NCBI RefSeq assembly: GCF_014529535.1
Contig: NW_023503307.1
Location: 704,797-768,796, forward strand
Source: Bradysia coprophila
Taxonomy: Eukaryota > Arthropoda > Insecta > Diptera > Sciaridae
Reading direction: 5' to 3'
DNA: 64,000 nt
Each line of letters begins with the position of its first letter. Within the stretch, counting starts at the first letter, position 1. A program made the translations under genes and the position numbers. The notes below the pieces were generated by a model. The model was given only the letters and a program-made list of their open reading frames with translations. It did no database searches and was not told where the DNA came from. Shown here piece by piece: positions 13,204 through 25,034 of the stretch.

Positions 13204-14460
13204 TAATTTTATTTCATATTAAATCTATTGTAGATTGAACAGATGACTGTTTTTTTAAATTGAATTTTATTATGTTATGTTCGTATGATCAATATTAATA
13301 GAGAGACAGTGTATTTTTTACTATATATTATCAAGTTTTCTAAATAAAAATTAAATAAAATTCTCATTTCTGAATTAAAAAACGGATATTTTTCACTTAT
13401 CAATCTCATGCATTATACTATAGCTCTGCTTCTAGCAAAAACACTAAATTATCAAGTGTATCATTTGAAAGGCTAATATAAGTGATAAGAGTTATCGTGA
13501 GGGAGTGAGCCAACGCTTACATTGTTTGTATCGTCTGTTTCAACTTTAGACAACGAATCGAGGAGAGACCACACTAGCGAATGGTGGGACTGGGTTCGGG
13601 TGAATAAAGGTAATTAATATGCGAATAAAGGGAAATGCAAACGAATAGTTGGGAATAATGGTCGAATGGTCGAACGATGGGACAAGATTTTTCATTGTTG
13701 TTTCCCTCTCGCAACGAAAACCAGTTGCAAGGAAAACGGGGAGCCTACTGCAGAGGGAATGAGTTTCTTTAATTGTCTTGATTTTGTCTAATTTTCTTAA
13801 ATTTTTCAATAAATTGATTAAAGACTTCAAAGAAAATTATTTCTGGAAATTTCTCGATTTATCCGAAATTTCTCGAACTTTTTGAAATTTTAAATTAAAG
13901 AAAATTTAAGAAATATTTCGTGACGTTTCCTGCATTTTCTCAAAATCCTCGATTTTTTTCTATTTTGGTCAACTGTGCGAGAAACAGTGCTGTGATTATA
14001 CTTCTTTGAACAAGCAACTGTACTATTGATTCGTAAAAGTGCTTGACCTTAATATTCACTGACCAATGAACTAGGACCCATAGAAATTAATGCACTAATT
14101 GATCCTTTGGATATCCTACTTTACGTAAGGCACTTTGTGAGTTCTAGTAGAACCAACTTATTTCCACAGTGAAATATTTATGCCTGAAAAGACATGTTCT
14201 GAAATAAAATGAGAAAAACCACCTCAACTGTAATACTGATTAACTTGTATAAAAATGTCTTTCAATTTTTTTCGAACAGTTGAAAGCGTGTTTTTTCTTG
14301 ATAACTTTTTTAGCTTCCAAGAGCCCTCCAACTTTTTTAACAAATTCAACGTAAAGAATATAATTCCCCCTGACCAGACATATTTATCTTCTTTCGGTCT
14401 AAACTGTACGTACAGTGGTCATTATGACAGTGGGATAGCTTAACGCGGTCAACGCTTACA

Positions 14461-17400
14461 CATCGTCGGCAACGTAACTATCGGGCGTATCTCCGATATC
14501 TCAGAAACTACTGAACCATTTTTGATAAACTTTTTTTTCGAGGAAGGCAGTGAAAAGTTATGAATTGGATAGTAATAAACGACCATTTATTTTGTTGGGT
14601 TGAACGTTATAACAAATTTTTTGTACCAATATTAGTTAGCTGTCGACCGTTATTACTGTTTACTGTTTACCAATATAAGAATTTCAAAACACCACTTCTT
14701 ATGATAACTACCGTTATTATAAAAGTAAATACCGATAAAATGTGAGGATTTACCATTAACTTGCATATGTGTGTGTAATTGGTAATGTGGGAAAATTGGG
14801 ATTTTTGTTGGCTTTACCATTTACTTTTTATTGGCTGTATCGTTATATTTTTTGAATATACCAAATGTGTGTTGAATTGGTCAGGTGGGCAAAGGAAGTG
14901 TTAGATTCGAATTTTCAATTGGTAAGTCGAGAAAAGCAATCGGTATATTTTTGAATCTGTGTGTATTGGTCATGTGTGCAAAGAAAGTGCAAATTCAAAT
15001 CGAAGCAAATTACAAAAAAATCAAAACTGAAATTTAGGAATTACAAGAGTCTGATCAATGTTAGTTTGCGTTAAAATCCGAATACAGAATCAAATTATGA
15101 CGGCAAAAATTTAAATTTGATATATAAAAAAGTTACACCTACTAATTATTAGACGATGCGAGAGAGAAAAAAATTAACTCCTAAGTTACCGACACCGTTC
15201 CGGCGCCCGGCTCGCATTGCGGCCCTCCGCTTCGCTCCGGGGCAATGGGCCGGATCGCTCGGCGTGTTAAAACGCTTTTTATGTACAATGAAAGTTGGTA
15301 TCATTTCGTAAAAAGATGAGTTCTGAACCAAACTCCTTTACGTTATATTTCGTAAAAGGATGAATTTCCTAAGAACGAACTAAACGCCTTGACGGCGAAA
15401 AGAAAATTAGGAATTGAGTTGACGATGATACTCAAAAATTAGGAAAATTCCAGATTCTATTTCGCTGGTTTTTGTTCTTTGTACAGTGTCGCAAGGGTAG
15501 TTAAGACGCTATTTATTACTAATTTAATTAGTAGTTGTCCAGATTTTAACGGATGTTGTTCAAACAATTGAGAAGATTTTTTACGAACTTTTGAATCAAA
15601 ATCAATCAATTAATCTTGTTATTTATTCTTTGTAAGGAATCATAAGCTATGCTAGTCCTTCAGAGTTATAATAAACGATTAGATAGAAAAGAAAATGTCC
15701 ATGACTAGGCTTCGTCGACAGTCTTTAGATTTCTTATAGATTTTCTTTCGATGATTTTAATTAAAGATTTAAGCATTTGTCCATGTAGTTTCCCCTCGCT
15801 TGATTTTTACCAAAATTTTAAGTTTTGATTTTTGACTTAAATGGCTTTATTAGCTATAGTACAGCACTGACACACCGGATGAGACCGGCATAAAAAATTG
15901 ATAATAGATTGACAATAGATTATTTATTTGTAACACTATCCAACACGATTTCACCTTAATTTGATAATGTCGATAGTTTTGATGTCCGATACACCACAAA
16001 ATTATACTTAAATACCTCTAATATTTTCATATTACGTTTAATAACGTGAAACAATATTAAGATACCAATTTCGTTTTAATGCGTTTACCAATATTTTTCA
16101 TGTCCTGTTTACCATTGAATTATATTCAAATACCACTAATCGCAATAAATTAAACCAATACTAAGATAACAGTATTTTTTCCTACGTAGTCTGCATGTGA
16201 TTTTTTGGAGTTATCGTTAAGTAAAGATTAATAAAATACCAATTGGCGAAAAAGGAAATTTGTGATTTTACACTATAATTCGAGTTGTTCGTTATATTTT
16301 ATCCGTTTACCGATAATTTTAACGAAATACCCCTATTTTTTACGGACAAATCGTTAACACCGATATTTTTTCCTAAAATATCGCTTGATTTAAACACGAC
16401 TACCAATACTGAAAATACCACTATATTAAAATGGAATTTACCAATCTTCAATTTACCGATAAATTATATTGAAATACCAATTATATTTGTGGATTACCAA
16501 TGGCCATGGAAGGCATGACCACTTTAACATGTATTATGTACCAATACGAAACACGGAAAAATGATACACGACCAATAATAAAAATTATTTTCACCGATAA
16601 AACGAACCAATATTACCAATAATTTTCGATCAAAATACCAATTGCCTTACGCAACATATATTATTTCTAACCTACCGATTGAAAAATCTAGAAGAAAAAT
16701 ATGAACTTTGGGAAAGTCATTAAATTAACTAAAAGAAACCATTAAAAAATCTGGAACTACCATTTTGAGAAAATGATTTTCGGCTACATTACCAATGCGT
16801 CAGATAAAGCAAAATGAGCTGGATATTAAAACAACATTAAGATTTTATTAATTGTTAGATTATTTTTAATATGAATACCAGTATTTTTTCTGAATTACCA
16901 TTCTCTTTTCTGACACGACCATTATCAATTTCGACATGACCTTTATACTTTCTTCTTTAAACTTGATCAGACCTCGTTATTTTTAATTAAATAAACATTA
17001 TTTTCATTTCGATTTATCAATTTGAAGTTACCAATGAAAATAATATGTTTTTACCAATAACGATTTACCACTAAAATAAACCTAAATTTTCCGTTATAAG
17101 TGTTTAATTAACCAATTTTATTTATTTTTTTAACACTTATTGTGACTATGATGATCGTTATTTCGTTTTTTTGCTACCAATAATAAGTTTTATTCAAATT
17201 ACCATTAAAAAAATATAACACGACCAACATTTCTTGGGAAAATGATCAATATCAGTTAATTTTTTGAATAAATATTCAATCATCGCTATTTTATGCCAAG
17301 TTTACCATTTTAAAAAAATCACTTCTACCATGGCCATATATTCGAATTACCAATTGAAAAAAATTAAATGATCGTTATACACTACCACATACAAACGTGT

Positions 17401-17912
17401 AAGCATATAAAACGCACCTATAACGGTAATATCCGAAAAAATAATGGTAAAATATTTTTTAGAAAAAGTACTCCAATTGGTAAACTCAGAAAAAATAATC
17501 CCTCGAATATAATTTCCCGTTATGAATTTGAGCCCGATGTACAGTCAATCGACCATATGGTTTGGAAGATATTGTCGAAAAACTGAAAAAACCATTTTTT
17601 TTAAAAAAAATTGTCCTACTATACAGCCGATTGAGCCGATTTTAATAAAATTTTGTTTTTCCCTGAAAGGTAGTAAAAAGTAATGATTTTTGAGCTCAAC
17701 ATGAAGTCAATCGGCCAAACGGTTCGGAAGTTATTGTGGAAAAACTGAAAAGCCTCTAGAGAATAAGACAAAAATGCTGATTTCACTGCACATTTTTCTA
17801 TGCTCAAAATTTTTAACTTGTCACTACCATTAAGGAAAAAAAAAGTTTTTCTAAATCGGTTCAGTAGTTCCTGAGATATCGGAGATACGCCCTTTAGTCA
17901 TGTTGCCGACGA
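14461..17912. mobile_element. 3.45-kb element with long inverted ends, rich in ACCAAT
   Basis: The left end (14461-about 14560: CATCGTCGGCAAC, then GGGCGTATCTCCGATATC, then CTACTGAACC) is repeated inverted at the right end (about 17815-17912) with roughly 80-85 percent identity by eye. Inside the right end two related blocks occur (GGAAGATATTGTCGAAAAACTG near 17560-17585 and a diverged copy near 17720-17745). The interior has no transposase frame but carries ACCAAT and its TACCATT/TACCACT/TACCGAT variants at high density. It is probably a non-autonomous DNA transposon; the exact termini and target duplication were not resolved. Confidence 0.6.
15195..15265. other. GC-rich patch with short hairpins
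   Basis: A sharply GC-rich island lies inside very AT-rich DNA. It contains CGGCGCCCGG, GCGGCCCTCCG, CTTCGCTCCGGGG and GGGCCGGATCG, and CCCTCCGCTTCGCTCCGGGG-like words can fold back. It does not fold into a tRNA. It resembles other small GC-rich words in the window, such as GCGGCCCTGCG near 36415. Function unknown. Confidence 0.5.
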
Positions 17913-18515
17913 CATATACAACGGCGACTCTTCTTTCTCCTTATAAAATATCACTTTTCCTCGTCTGAAGGTATGCATTAACCATTTGCATGAAAGATTG
18001 GGTTTTGCCGCGCATCTAATAAAATGGCACTTAACTTTACGTCTTTTACAGAAAATGTGAAAATTGTTTCCTTTTGTTCCAAATCATCTCTAACTGTTTA
18101 CACTGAATCTAAGCATTCGATGGATAGAGGTCTATGTAGTCTATGCGAGACAGTAATTTTTGAATTTGGTATGAAAAATGAGAAAATCTTTATGCGGAGA
18201 CGACGATCTGACAGAAGTGACATTTGAGCAGATTGCACAACACAATGCAACTAAAATAAACAACTGACGAAACGTAAACACCGATCTTTTAATTGGTAAG
18301 ATGCAAGCTCATAAGAAGTTAATAACAAACTGACCAGCCATACAAAATCATTGAACAGTTTTACTGATTAGTTAAATGTAGAAATCAGCTTCGAAAGCTA
18401 ATTCTGTTTCGAATATATTCTCATCAAATTCTGGTACTAGCTTTTGATCTAACATCACAGGGACAAAGAAGGTTGGTGAACGGGACGGTGATTTTAATTT
18501 TATTTTTTGCTTACA
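17913..18515. other. Intergenic DNA, possible 5' region of the dioxygenase gene
   Basis: No clear gene. A possible splice donor AATTG/GTAAGA lies near 18295, and an acceptor-like TCCACAG lies at about 18579-18585 inside the following open frame. A non-coding or short coding first exon for the dioxygenase gene is therefore possible, but nothing decides it. A 67-codon open frame (18024-18227) shows no recognizable feature. Confidence 0.4.
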
Positions 18516-19126
18516 ATGACTGGTTCGTGCACAATGTCCCTTATAACAATTTTTTGTATGACTAAAAGTGTGTGTGACTCCACAGGTGTGGAACCCTTCT
18601 TGGAATATCATTTTCACACATTTTTCGATGTTAATGATTCCGAACAAGTTTCTTATGCAATCAAACTGAGAAATGAAATCATTGCAAACTGTGTGTCAAA
18701 ACGAATCATTGCCATTCCACTGCACTACCACTATGATCCTGAAAACCCCGTTCAGGAACGTAAGTTCAGTCCTTCCGTGGCTCAAACGCCTTTTGTAATA
18801 CCTGTAAATGATTAGACAACAGTGACACCGCTGGACTGAATATGCAACCTGTCGGACCACATCCAATGGGGTCGTTCGAAACCTGGGTGCCTGTCGAGTA
18901 TTTCGCCAAATTGTACGAATGGTTTCTGCAGAAACGTGGCCGATTAACCATATTTGTTCATCCATTGACAAGGCATGAATTGGCCGATCATACGGAAAGA
19001 ATTGTTTTCATGGGAAAGCCGTTCCCTTTACGTACTGATGTATTGAGAGAAGAGATTCCCAACTTTGAATCGCAATATAAATATCTCAATTTGGGCTACG
19101 CAAAACCAAAGAATGAAGAGAAATAA
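18516..19126 (+). CDS. DOPA 4,5-dioxygenase family protein, 2 exons
   Basis: Exons 18516-18759 and 18816-19126 (56-bp intron, GTAAGT...GATTAG, splitting a His codon) give 184 codons. The domain runs from LEYHFHTFFD through IPLHYHYDPENP, QPVGPHPMGSFETW and FVHPLTRHELADHTE to MGKPFPLRTD. This is the pattern of the small DOPA 4,5-dioxygenase family (fungal DODA and bacterial homologues), which use His residues to bind iron and cleave catechol rings. That catalysis applies to this protein is inference. The start is uncertain: ATG at 18516, 18534 and 18558 are all in frame, and 18558 gives an N-terminus closest to the family's usual length. The spliced intron argues for a resident nuclear gene rather than contamination. 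The family is unusual in insects, so horizontal acquisition should be tested. It may act on dietary or cuticular catechols, but nothing here shows that. Confidence 0.8.
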
Positions 19127-19559
19127 AACGATTGAAAAGAAGACCTGCCAATGCAGCTGATTTTTCTTGTACTGCGGTTAGTGAGATAAGTTAGCGGCAT
19201 TAAAGCCCGAAGTGGAAGTATACGTACGGAAAAGCACGGACTATGATCATAAAGTATGTCTAATGAAGAATTAGTTTCAATAGATTTTACGGCACAACGA
19301 TTCGAGTACTAGGTATGCGCCAGACAAGGTATGATACGAATTCATATGGGACTCATGTCAAACATTAGACTATGGCTTATATAATAAAACAAAGGAAAGG
19401 TTGATCAGACAATTGATTTATTGGTTAAAAAATCGATATTTTCACATCATTCGTTTTCTTAGGGAATACTGTAAGTGCTACCTTGCAAGGTATGAACGAA
19501 ATTTGTAAAGAAAATATGGAGCTACCATAGTCGCACAACTGCAGTCGTGCTGTCGTACC
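19127..19559. other. Convergent gap between dioxygenase and F-box genes
   Basis: This short stretch between two genes facing each other probably contains both 3' UTRs. ATAATAAAAC near 19380 may act as a polyadenylation signal for the dioxygenase transcript. Nothing else was recognized. Confidence 0.4.
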
Positions 19560-21008
19560 TTATCGATCCCAATGGTTCCGTGTCGTAAATGTAAAGTTGA
19601 TGCTGTCCTTCAAATCGTTCTGTTCCTTGAAAAATTGAACCTTTTCATCATCCTTCAATACCAAATGAAAAATGCTAGCACCGCGCAATGGAGATCTGAG
19701 CACAGTTTTTACAATATTTGTCACATCTTTAAATATCTCGAATGAATGCGTCTGTGATACATCCAATACACGAATCGTTGGTAAATGTTCGACTATCTTG
19801 TACATATGTGTTAACGGCGATCCACATAATTCAAACTGCTGTAGACTCGTTACCTGGCGCAGAAAATGAAACAGAAACTGACATCGTAAATCGCAGCGCA
19901 CCGATTTTACGTCGAAATCAGGAACATTCGGTGTGCTTAAATAAAGTTTCACCGCTTTAAGCCGAGAGAATTGTGGCAGTGGGCGACTCAAAACTTCCGC
20001 TTTGACTTTCTTGCTTAGTACAACTGGCTCAGATAAGGATGTTGCGATGGTCAGTTTGATCAGGTTTTTTGTAGCCAGGCTCACCAGTGGATAGTACAGA
20101 TCTGAACCGCAAAACGTGTAAGTTGTCAGTGTTACGTAGCTTAAATGCGAAAACTTGGAGAAAAATGCATAGCGACTGGTCAACGAGTCGTCGAAATGTT
20201 GGTAATGAGTTGATAGAGTTCGATCCTCGTCACTGAACGTTTCCAAATTTGAACAGGATTCCGCTAAACGATCATAGACAGACATTACATCTGAGAGCTG
20301 GTGTATCAATTTAAATACTTTGAGATTCGGCTTTCCGTTCAAGAAGCTGAATAAACTGTCGAAAGACGATCCCCTTTTCCACGTAATCCGAAGCTCTTCC
20401 AAATTCCTAATATTTTCTAGCCAATTACCACGCAGCTCCAATTGGCTTATTTCGACAGAACGAAGATTCAGTGCAGCCATTGAAATTTGCGTTAAGAAAT
20501 TGGTGCACGCACCGCGCATGTCCGCATCGCAGTAAGCATCAAATCTTAATTTGCGTAGATTTGAAAAGTATGGCATCGCCTGCAGTGTGAGCTGGAGGAG
20601 TGAATCGGTCACATCAGACCGTTTGAGAAGACCGCCTCCGTCTTGTATTGTCATGTCAATTTCGGTTAATTGGCCGGGGTCGCAATATTTCATAATTGTC
20701 GCAATTGTTGAGATGAATTGTCCCGAGTACAGTTTGATTTTTCGCATAGATTTACCGAATGCTTTGAACCATTCCAGATTGTTTGCCCCCGGCAAATTCA
20801 AACGTTTCTGCTTGATAGTCCATCTCAAGATCAATTCTTTGTAGTACGGGTCCATTGAGCATAGATTTAACAGATCTGATTCGCTTAAATGTTCAAATAC
20901 GTGAAGTAGGCAGTTGTCGTTTAGACCGTGTCGAAGGCGGCAAACCGGTGACTTTTGCTGATCATTTTCATTTTCTTTGGATCGCTCAGTGTTCACTGTT
21001 TTATTCAT
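19560..21008 (-). CDS. F-box protein with degenerate leucine-rich repeats
   Basis: Intronless frame of 482 codons, with ATG at 21008 preceded by an A-rich context and TAA at 19562-19560. Residues about 28-60 (LNDNCLLHVFEHLSESDLL...) fit an F-box, the SKP1-binding motif of SCF ubiquitin ligases. The remainder consists of irregular leucine-rich segments of about 25-30 residues (for example FSNLRKLRF, LNLRSVEISQLEL, IRNLEELRITW, LPTIRVLDVSQ) typical of fast-evolving insect F-box/LRR proteins. It probably selects substrates for ubiquitination, but the target is unknown and no orthologue is recognized. It stands alone and converges on the dioxygenase gene. The lack of introns may reflect retroposition or simply small size. 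Confidence 0.8.
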   Translation of the reverse strand: MNKTVNTERSKENENDQQKSPVCRLRHGLNDNCLLHVFEHLSESDLLNLCSMDPYYKELILRWTIKQKRLNLPGANNLEWFKAFGKSMRKIKLYSGQFISTIATIMKYCDPGQLTEIDMTIQDGGGLLKRSDVTDSLLQLTLQAMPYFSNLRKLRFDAYCDADMRGACTNFLTQISMAALNLRSVEISQLELRGNWLENIRNLEELRITWKRGSSFDSLFSFLNGKPNLKVFKLIHQLSDVMSVYDRLAESCSNLETFSDEDRTLSTHYQHFDDSLTSRYAFFSKFSHLSYVTLTTYTFCGSDLYYPLVSLATKNLIKLTIATSLSEPVVLSKKVKAEVLSRPLPQFSRLKAVKLYLSTPNVPDFDVKSVRCDLRCQFLFHFLRQVTSLQQFELCGSPLTHMYKIVEHLPTIRVLDVSQTHSFEIFKDVTNIVKTVLRSPLRGASIFHLVLKDDEKVQFFKEQNDLKDSINFTFTTRNHWDR

Positions 21009-24000
21009 TTTTTTTGTGCGTTAATATACGGTTCACTGTGTACTTAAAATATGGTAGATTCAAGTGCGACAATCTGTTCAGCTGATGAGGATGAGCCACA
21101 AAAACACTCGGACTTTACAAAAAGTTTTCTTCTATGCGACAGAGGTTTACACGAATGATCTCTCAATGATGCCGGTTTTCGTTTTGACATAAGGGAAGTG
21201 ACAGACTTAGGGTGGGTGCCCATTCAAAACATTGAATTTAAGTTCGAATCGAATAACTTGAACATACTTTATTGTTGCTCTTCAGCTACATACATACATT
21301 TCTGATTTTTTTACCAACCCTGTTCAAACTGAGCGACGAAAGTTTTTATTTTTTATTTTTTAAGAAATTAAAATTTTAATTGGGTTGTTTCATTTACGAC
21401 TTCAGAACATTTTGCATTTTATAGAGCTGACATAAGCTGGCGCTGTTCAATTTTGGTTATGCTCTTTGATGAACATTATTCAAATGCAAAAATATCACAT
21501 TTCAAGTTTAAAAGTTTTTTTTACAAAAAATCAGGAAAGGAAAATTATTTTTTAAAATAGCAGATGTTCGAATAAGTTGGTTGAACTTCTCGGAAATAAA
21601 GTGAGCTACATTTTCGCAATTTCTTATCCAAAAAAACTTTGTGACTGCAACGCCACAGTGGCCGATTATTATAACAAAATATTATTATCACACAGCGCAG
21701 AGACATCTATTGTTTTAACACAACAGTACTTTTGCACAGAGAACTGTCATTGAATCAGTCAGTTTTGTTAAATATGGAGTAGATGTTGTGGGGACAAAAA
21801 TCGCATCAATTTAATGTTATGATTTTTGCGTATTATGTGAATTGAACGAAATATTGATTTTTGCATCAGAAATGATCTTTCCATTTTTCAAGTTATCACA
21901 TTGACTTTCCGATTATGAAATTTTCTTATTGATTTTGTGTTGTTATATCGTTGCGTGTTTTTTTTTTGATTCTCGAAGAAACAACAAAAATAAAAATAAA
22001 TAAAAATGAGAAGTATATGTAATACCGTTTGACACACACCATCCATTACACTATAGTGCTCGTCTATGGTTATTTTTCTTTCTGTAAAAAAATATCCGTG
22101 AGGAACAAAGTTCGATAGTGAAGTGAATAATAATGCGAATATTTGTGCTCCACAAAAATTGTGTAATGTGATTTTGTTGTAGTTAAATTAAAAGTGTGCG
22201 TGAAGATTATTTATTTTACAAAAAATGTCGTTTGGATTAAAGGCAGAGAAATCTTATCACGGTTTGTATTACCCCCAAAAAAAATTATCATTTTTTTTTC
22301 TTCTTTGGGATGTTCTCTCTTTCATGTGTCATCTTTTTGTCAAAAGAAACAATTTTTTTTTGTGTTTACTTTTCAATGCAAATTTCTGGGATCGTCGAAT
22401 TGTTATGGTAATTCATTAATTTGTTTAATGACTACACAAACATTCCGAGTTAGTTAGTGAAAAAGAGTTGTGAATTCGATTATTGTCCGTCCGGTATATC
22501 ATCTTACCATTTATATAAATGTATCGGTATTTTGAGCAAAAACAACCAAATAGAATCGTCAAAATTGTACCGTTTTGGTTTGGTTTTCAGTGACTTCTTC
22601 TGCTACCGTGTGTACAAAAATGATTCATTTATTCAGTTTCCAATTAGTGCAATTGGCCGGGATGTCTAACAATTTTTGTTGAGGATCCTTAGAATTGCAA
22701 TTTGAAGTTTGGTTGTTCGTTTGCTAAGGGCGCGGTACCCCACTTACTGTTGACATCTTGATTGATATGAAATGTTCACCTAAGTGTGTTTATAAGATAT
22801 GCAATGAAAATATTTGATTTTTCTCTTTAAAAAAAAAGAAAAGAAAATCGTGAGACTAGTAATTTACAACATTTGCCAGTGACTCGGTAGAAACGATAGT
22901 TTTGTTATTCGGTGTTGTTTATATTATATGAAATGCACACACAACGAATGTTTCAATGTAATTTATTGCACTTTTATTACTCTGCCTTAATCTGCCTTAA
23001 TCGAGTGATAAGTAAATATTTTGCTGCCAACTGATTTGACGTGTCGTCATCATTATGTTATCATTATATTCATGTTCTAAAGGCATCCCTTTCGTCAAAA
23101 TGAACGTGTCCTAAGCAAAGATGTAGTCCACCTAATGGTTTTCCTGAAATCGGTCAGGGTAAAATGAACTCGACAATCCGTATCAAAATATCCAATTAGA
23201 TGTTCGGTGTAATTTCATGAGATTTCCAAGAACTTTTAATGAATCGAAATGAATTTTCATTAAATTCAAAATGTATTCATTTACGTCATTAACAAATTCG
23301 TTGGTAAAATTACTTATGTTGGATGATTTACATTCTCCATTGAAGTCATTGAACCAAACGTTTTACTGGAAGGAGAGTGCATCTCAAAACACACGTGCTC
23401 TGAAGACTCACTTGTGCCTAATTTTCGATTGCGATTGGAGATTTGGTAAACAACCAAGATTGTTAAAGATCTTCTCAAAATTTCCTTTTTCCATTGATCA
23501 CCGATTAAAATTACAATTTTCGTAAATTTTTGCGTAATATATATTAGCGCACAGCTGAGTTTAATTGCCAATCACTGCAGGAGGTCGTCAAAAAACAATG
23601 CAGGAAAAGTCGTATAAAACAAATCCGGAATTCTAATCAAAGCGCCACCTTAGGCGAAAGCACTATATATGCGTACTTTTCATGGTGTACCAGTACATGC
23701 TTTTAAATTACGTTAACGTCTAAAGTATAATAAATAACCGTATACAAATAGAGACACTTTTATCTATCTCTTATTCCTTATTTATTCAACGTTAGACGAT
23801 GCGTATGTTTTAATTTGACTTTATAGTTTTAACCTTTTACCAACGGCATGCGTATCACCATATAGTCGCTAACTATCTGCTATTTATGTTGATACTTGAT
23901 TTGTTTCAACCAGAAAGTCTTATTTTGGTCTTTGTTGTTGATAGTCGTCTAGCTGTAAAATGTTAGGTCAAGAATGCGTTGGTGTAGTAACGTCCCTCAA

Positions 24001-24326
24001 AGGGTTCTTATCGCGGAACCAAATTTTTCAACTGACACAAATCACTCACAAAGTACAAAAAAAAATTGTGAAAAATTTGAGTGACTACATACATACACGT
24101 CTCAGTATTTTACACAGTCTAGGGATTTATCCATCAAACATTTATGCACACTGTTCATTGCGCTTCACTGCAAGATTGACTAGTTGACTTGAAGTCAAGG
24201 CTTTGAAACACTGTACGAATTCACAATAAGCGTCTCTAAATTATTTTTGTTTAACATTTCTGGATATGTCACATTCTTGTTATCGTTGAAACAGATTTGA
24301 AAGGTTAGTTGTCTAATTCTCGATCT
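21009..24326. other. Intergenic DNA upstream of F-box gene and C3G
   Basis: AT-rich sequence without a supported gene. It must contain the F-box promoter near 21010-21200 and may contain C3G promoter or 5' UTR sequence. A short open exon-like frame starting ATGTCGTTTGGA at 22225 ends in a weak donor (CACG/GTTTGT, about 22261) and could be an alternative C3G first exon. TCAGTCAGTT near 21757-21766 matches an insect initiator, but this is weak evidence on its own. Confidence 0.4.
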
Positions 24327-25034
24327 GAGAGATTCTTCTGAAAAACAGAAGACCGAAATCGGACGCATTTTCTATTGGAATTTTTTATTTGTGCCCAGTA
24401 AGGTATTCAACCCCAGAAGCCAAAACCACTTTCAAAAAAATTCTTCGAAGCTAGTGTGAGGTGATCAAAAACCGAAAACTTGTACTTTTCTTACAAAAAA
24501 TTCTCCCGTTACACGAGACGTACAGGGGCGTGTGGGGTGTCATTAAAAAGGTAATTGCAATGTACTTCCGGGGCAAATAAGGTCTTATTGGGTTTAAGAT
24601 TCATCCACAGTAAGATATGAACAGTTGAAGTTGTCGTGGGGGTGTCATTAGAAAGGTAATTGCTTGTGCTTTCAGGACAAATAGTGTCTATTAGGGTTTG
24701 GAAGCATCTACGACGAATTATGAGAAGTTGAAATGTTTAATTGCTTATATTGAATCGTAGATGCTACCAAACTTCTGTAAGCTCTACTTTCCCTGAAAGA
24801 ATATGCAATTACCTTTCTAATGACACCCCACACGCGGCTCGTGTAACAGAAGAAATTTTTGTAAGAAAAGTGCAAGTTTTCGGTTTTCGATCACACTAGC
24901 CACACAAGCTTCGAAGATTTTTTTTGAAAGTGGTTTTGGCTTCTGGGGTCGAATACCTTAGTGGGCACAAATAAAAAATTCCAATAGAAAATGCGTCCGA
25001 TTTCGGTCTTCTGTTTTTCAGAAGAATCCCTCTC
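24327..25034. mobile_element. Foldback (palindromic) element, copy 1
   Basis: Both ends carry the same sequence in opposite orientation: GAGAGATTCTTCTGAAAAACAG at the left, its complement at the right. Pairing then continues inward through the block CCGAAATCGGACGCATTTTC and the CCAAAACCACTTTC / GAAAGTGGTTTTGG pair. The left arm holds two copies of an internal block (GTCATTA..AAGGTAATTGC...); the right arm holds one. A second copy of the family lies at 62940-63890. No transposase is present, so it is a non-autonomous foldback/MITE. Confidence 0.85.

Larger units (their letters stand above)
9831..14460. other. AT-rich intergenic DNA
   Basis: Poly-A and poly-T rich DNA without a convincing gene. 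It contains a short hairpin (10019-10063), a foldback element (about 11500-11890), a CA microsatellite (about 13188-13203) and a stretch of degenerate GAAATTTCTCG-type words near 13830-13960. All open frames here are short and low in complexity. Confidence 0.6.

Noticed and set aside
15195..15265. GC-rich patch considered as a tRNA or structured RNA gene
   Set aside because: No acceptor stem, anticodon arm or T-loop consensus could be fitted.
16285..16518. 77-codon frame with LPIFNLPINYIEIPI-like repetition
   Set aside because: The repetition arises from the ACCAAT motif in DNA, not from a protein repeat.
18372..18647. 91-codon minus-strand frame overlapping the dioxygenase gene
   Set aside because: It is antisense to an exon with clear family motifs and shows no feature of its own.
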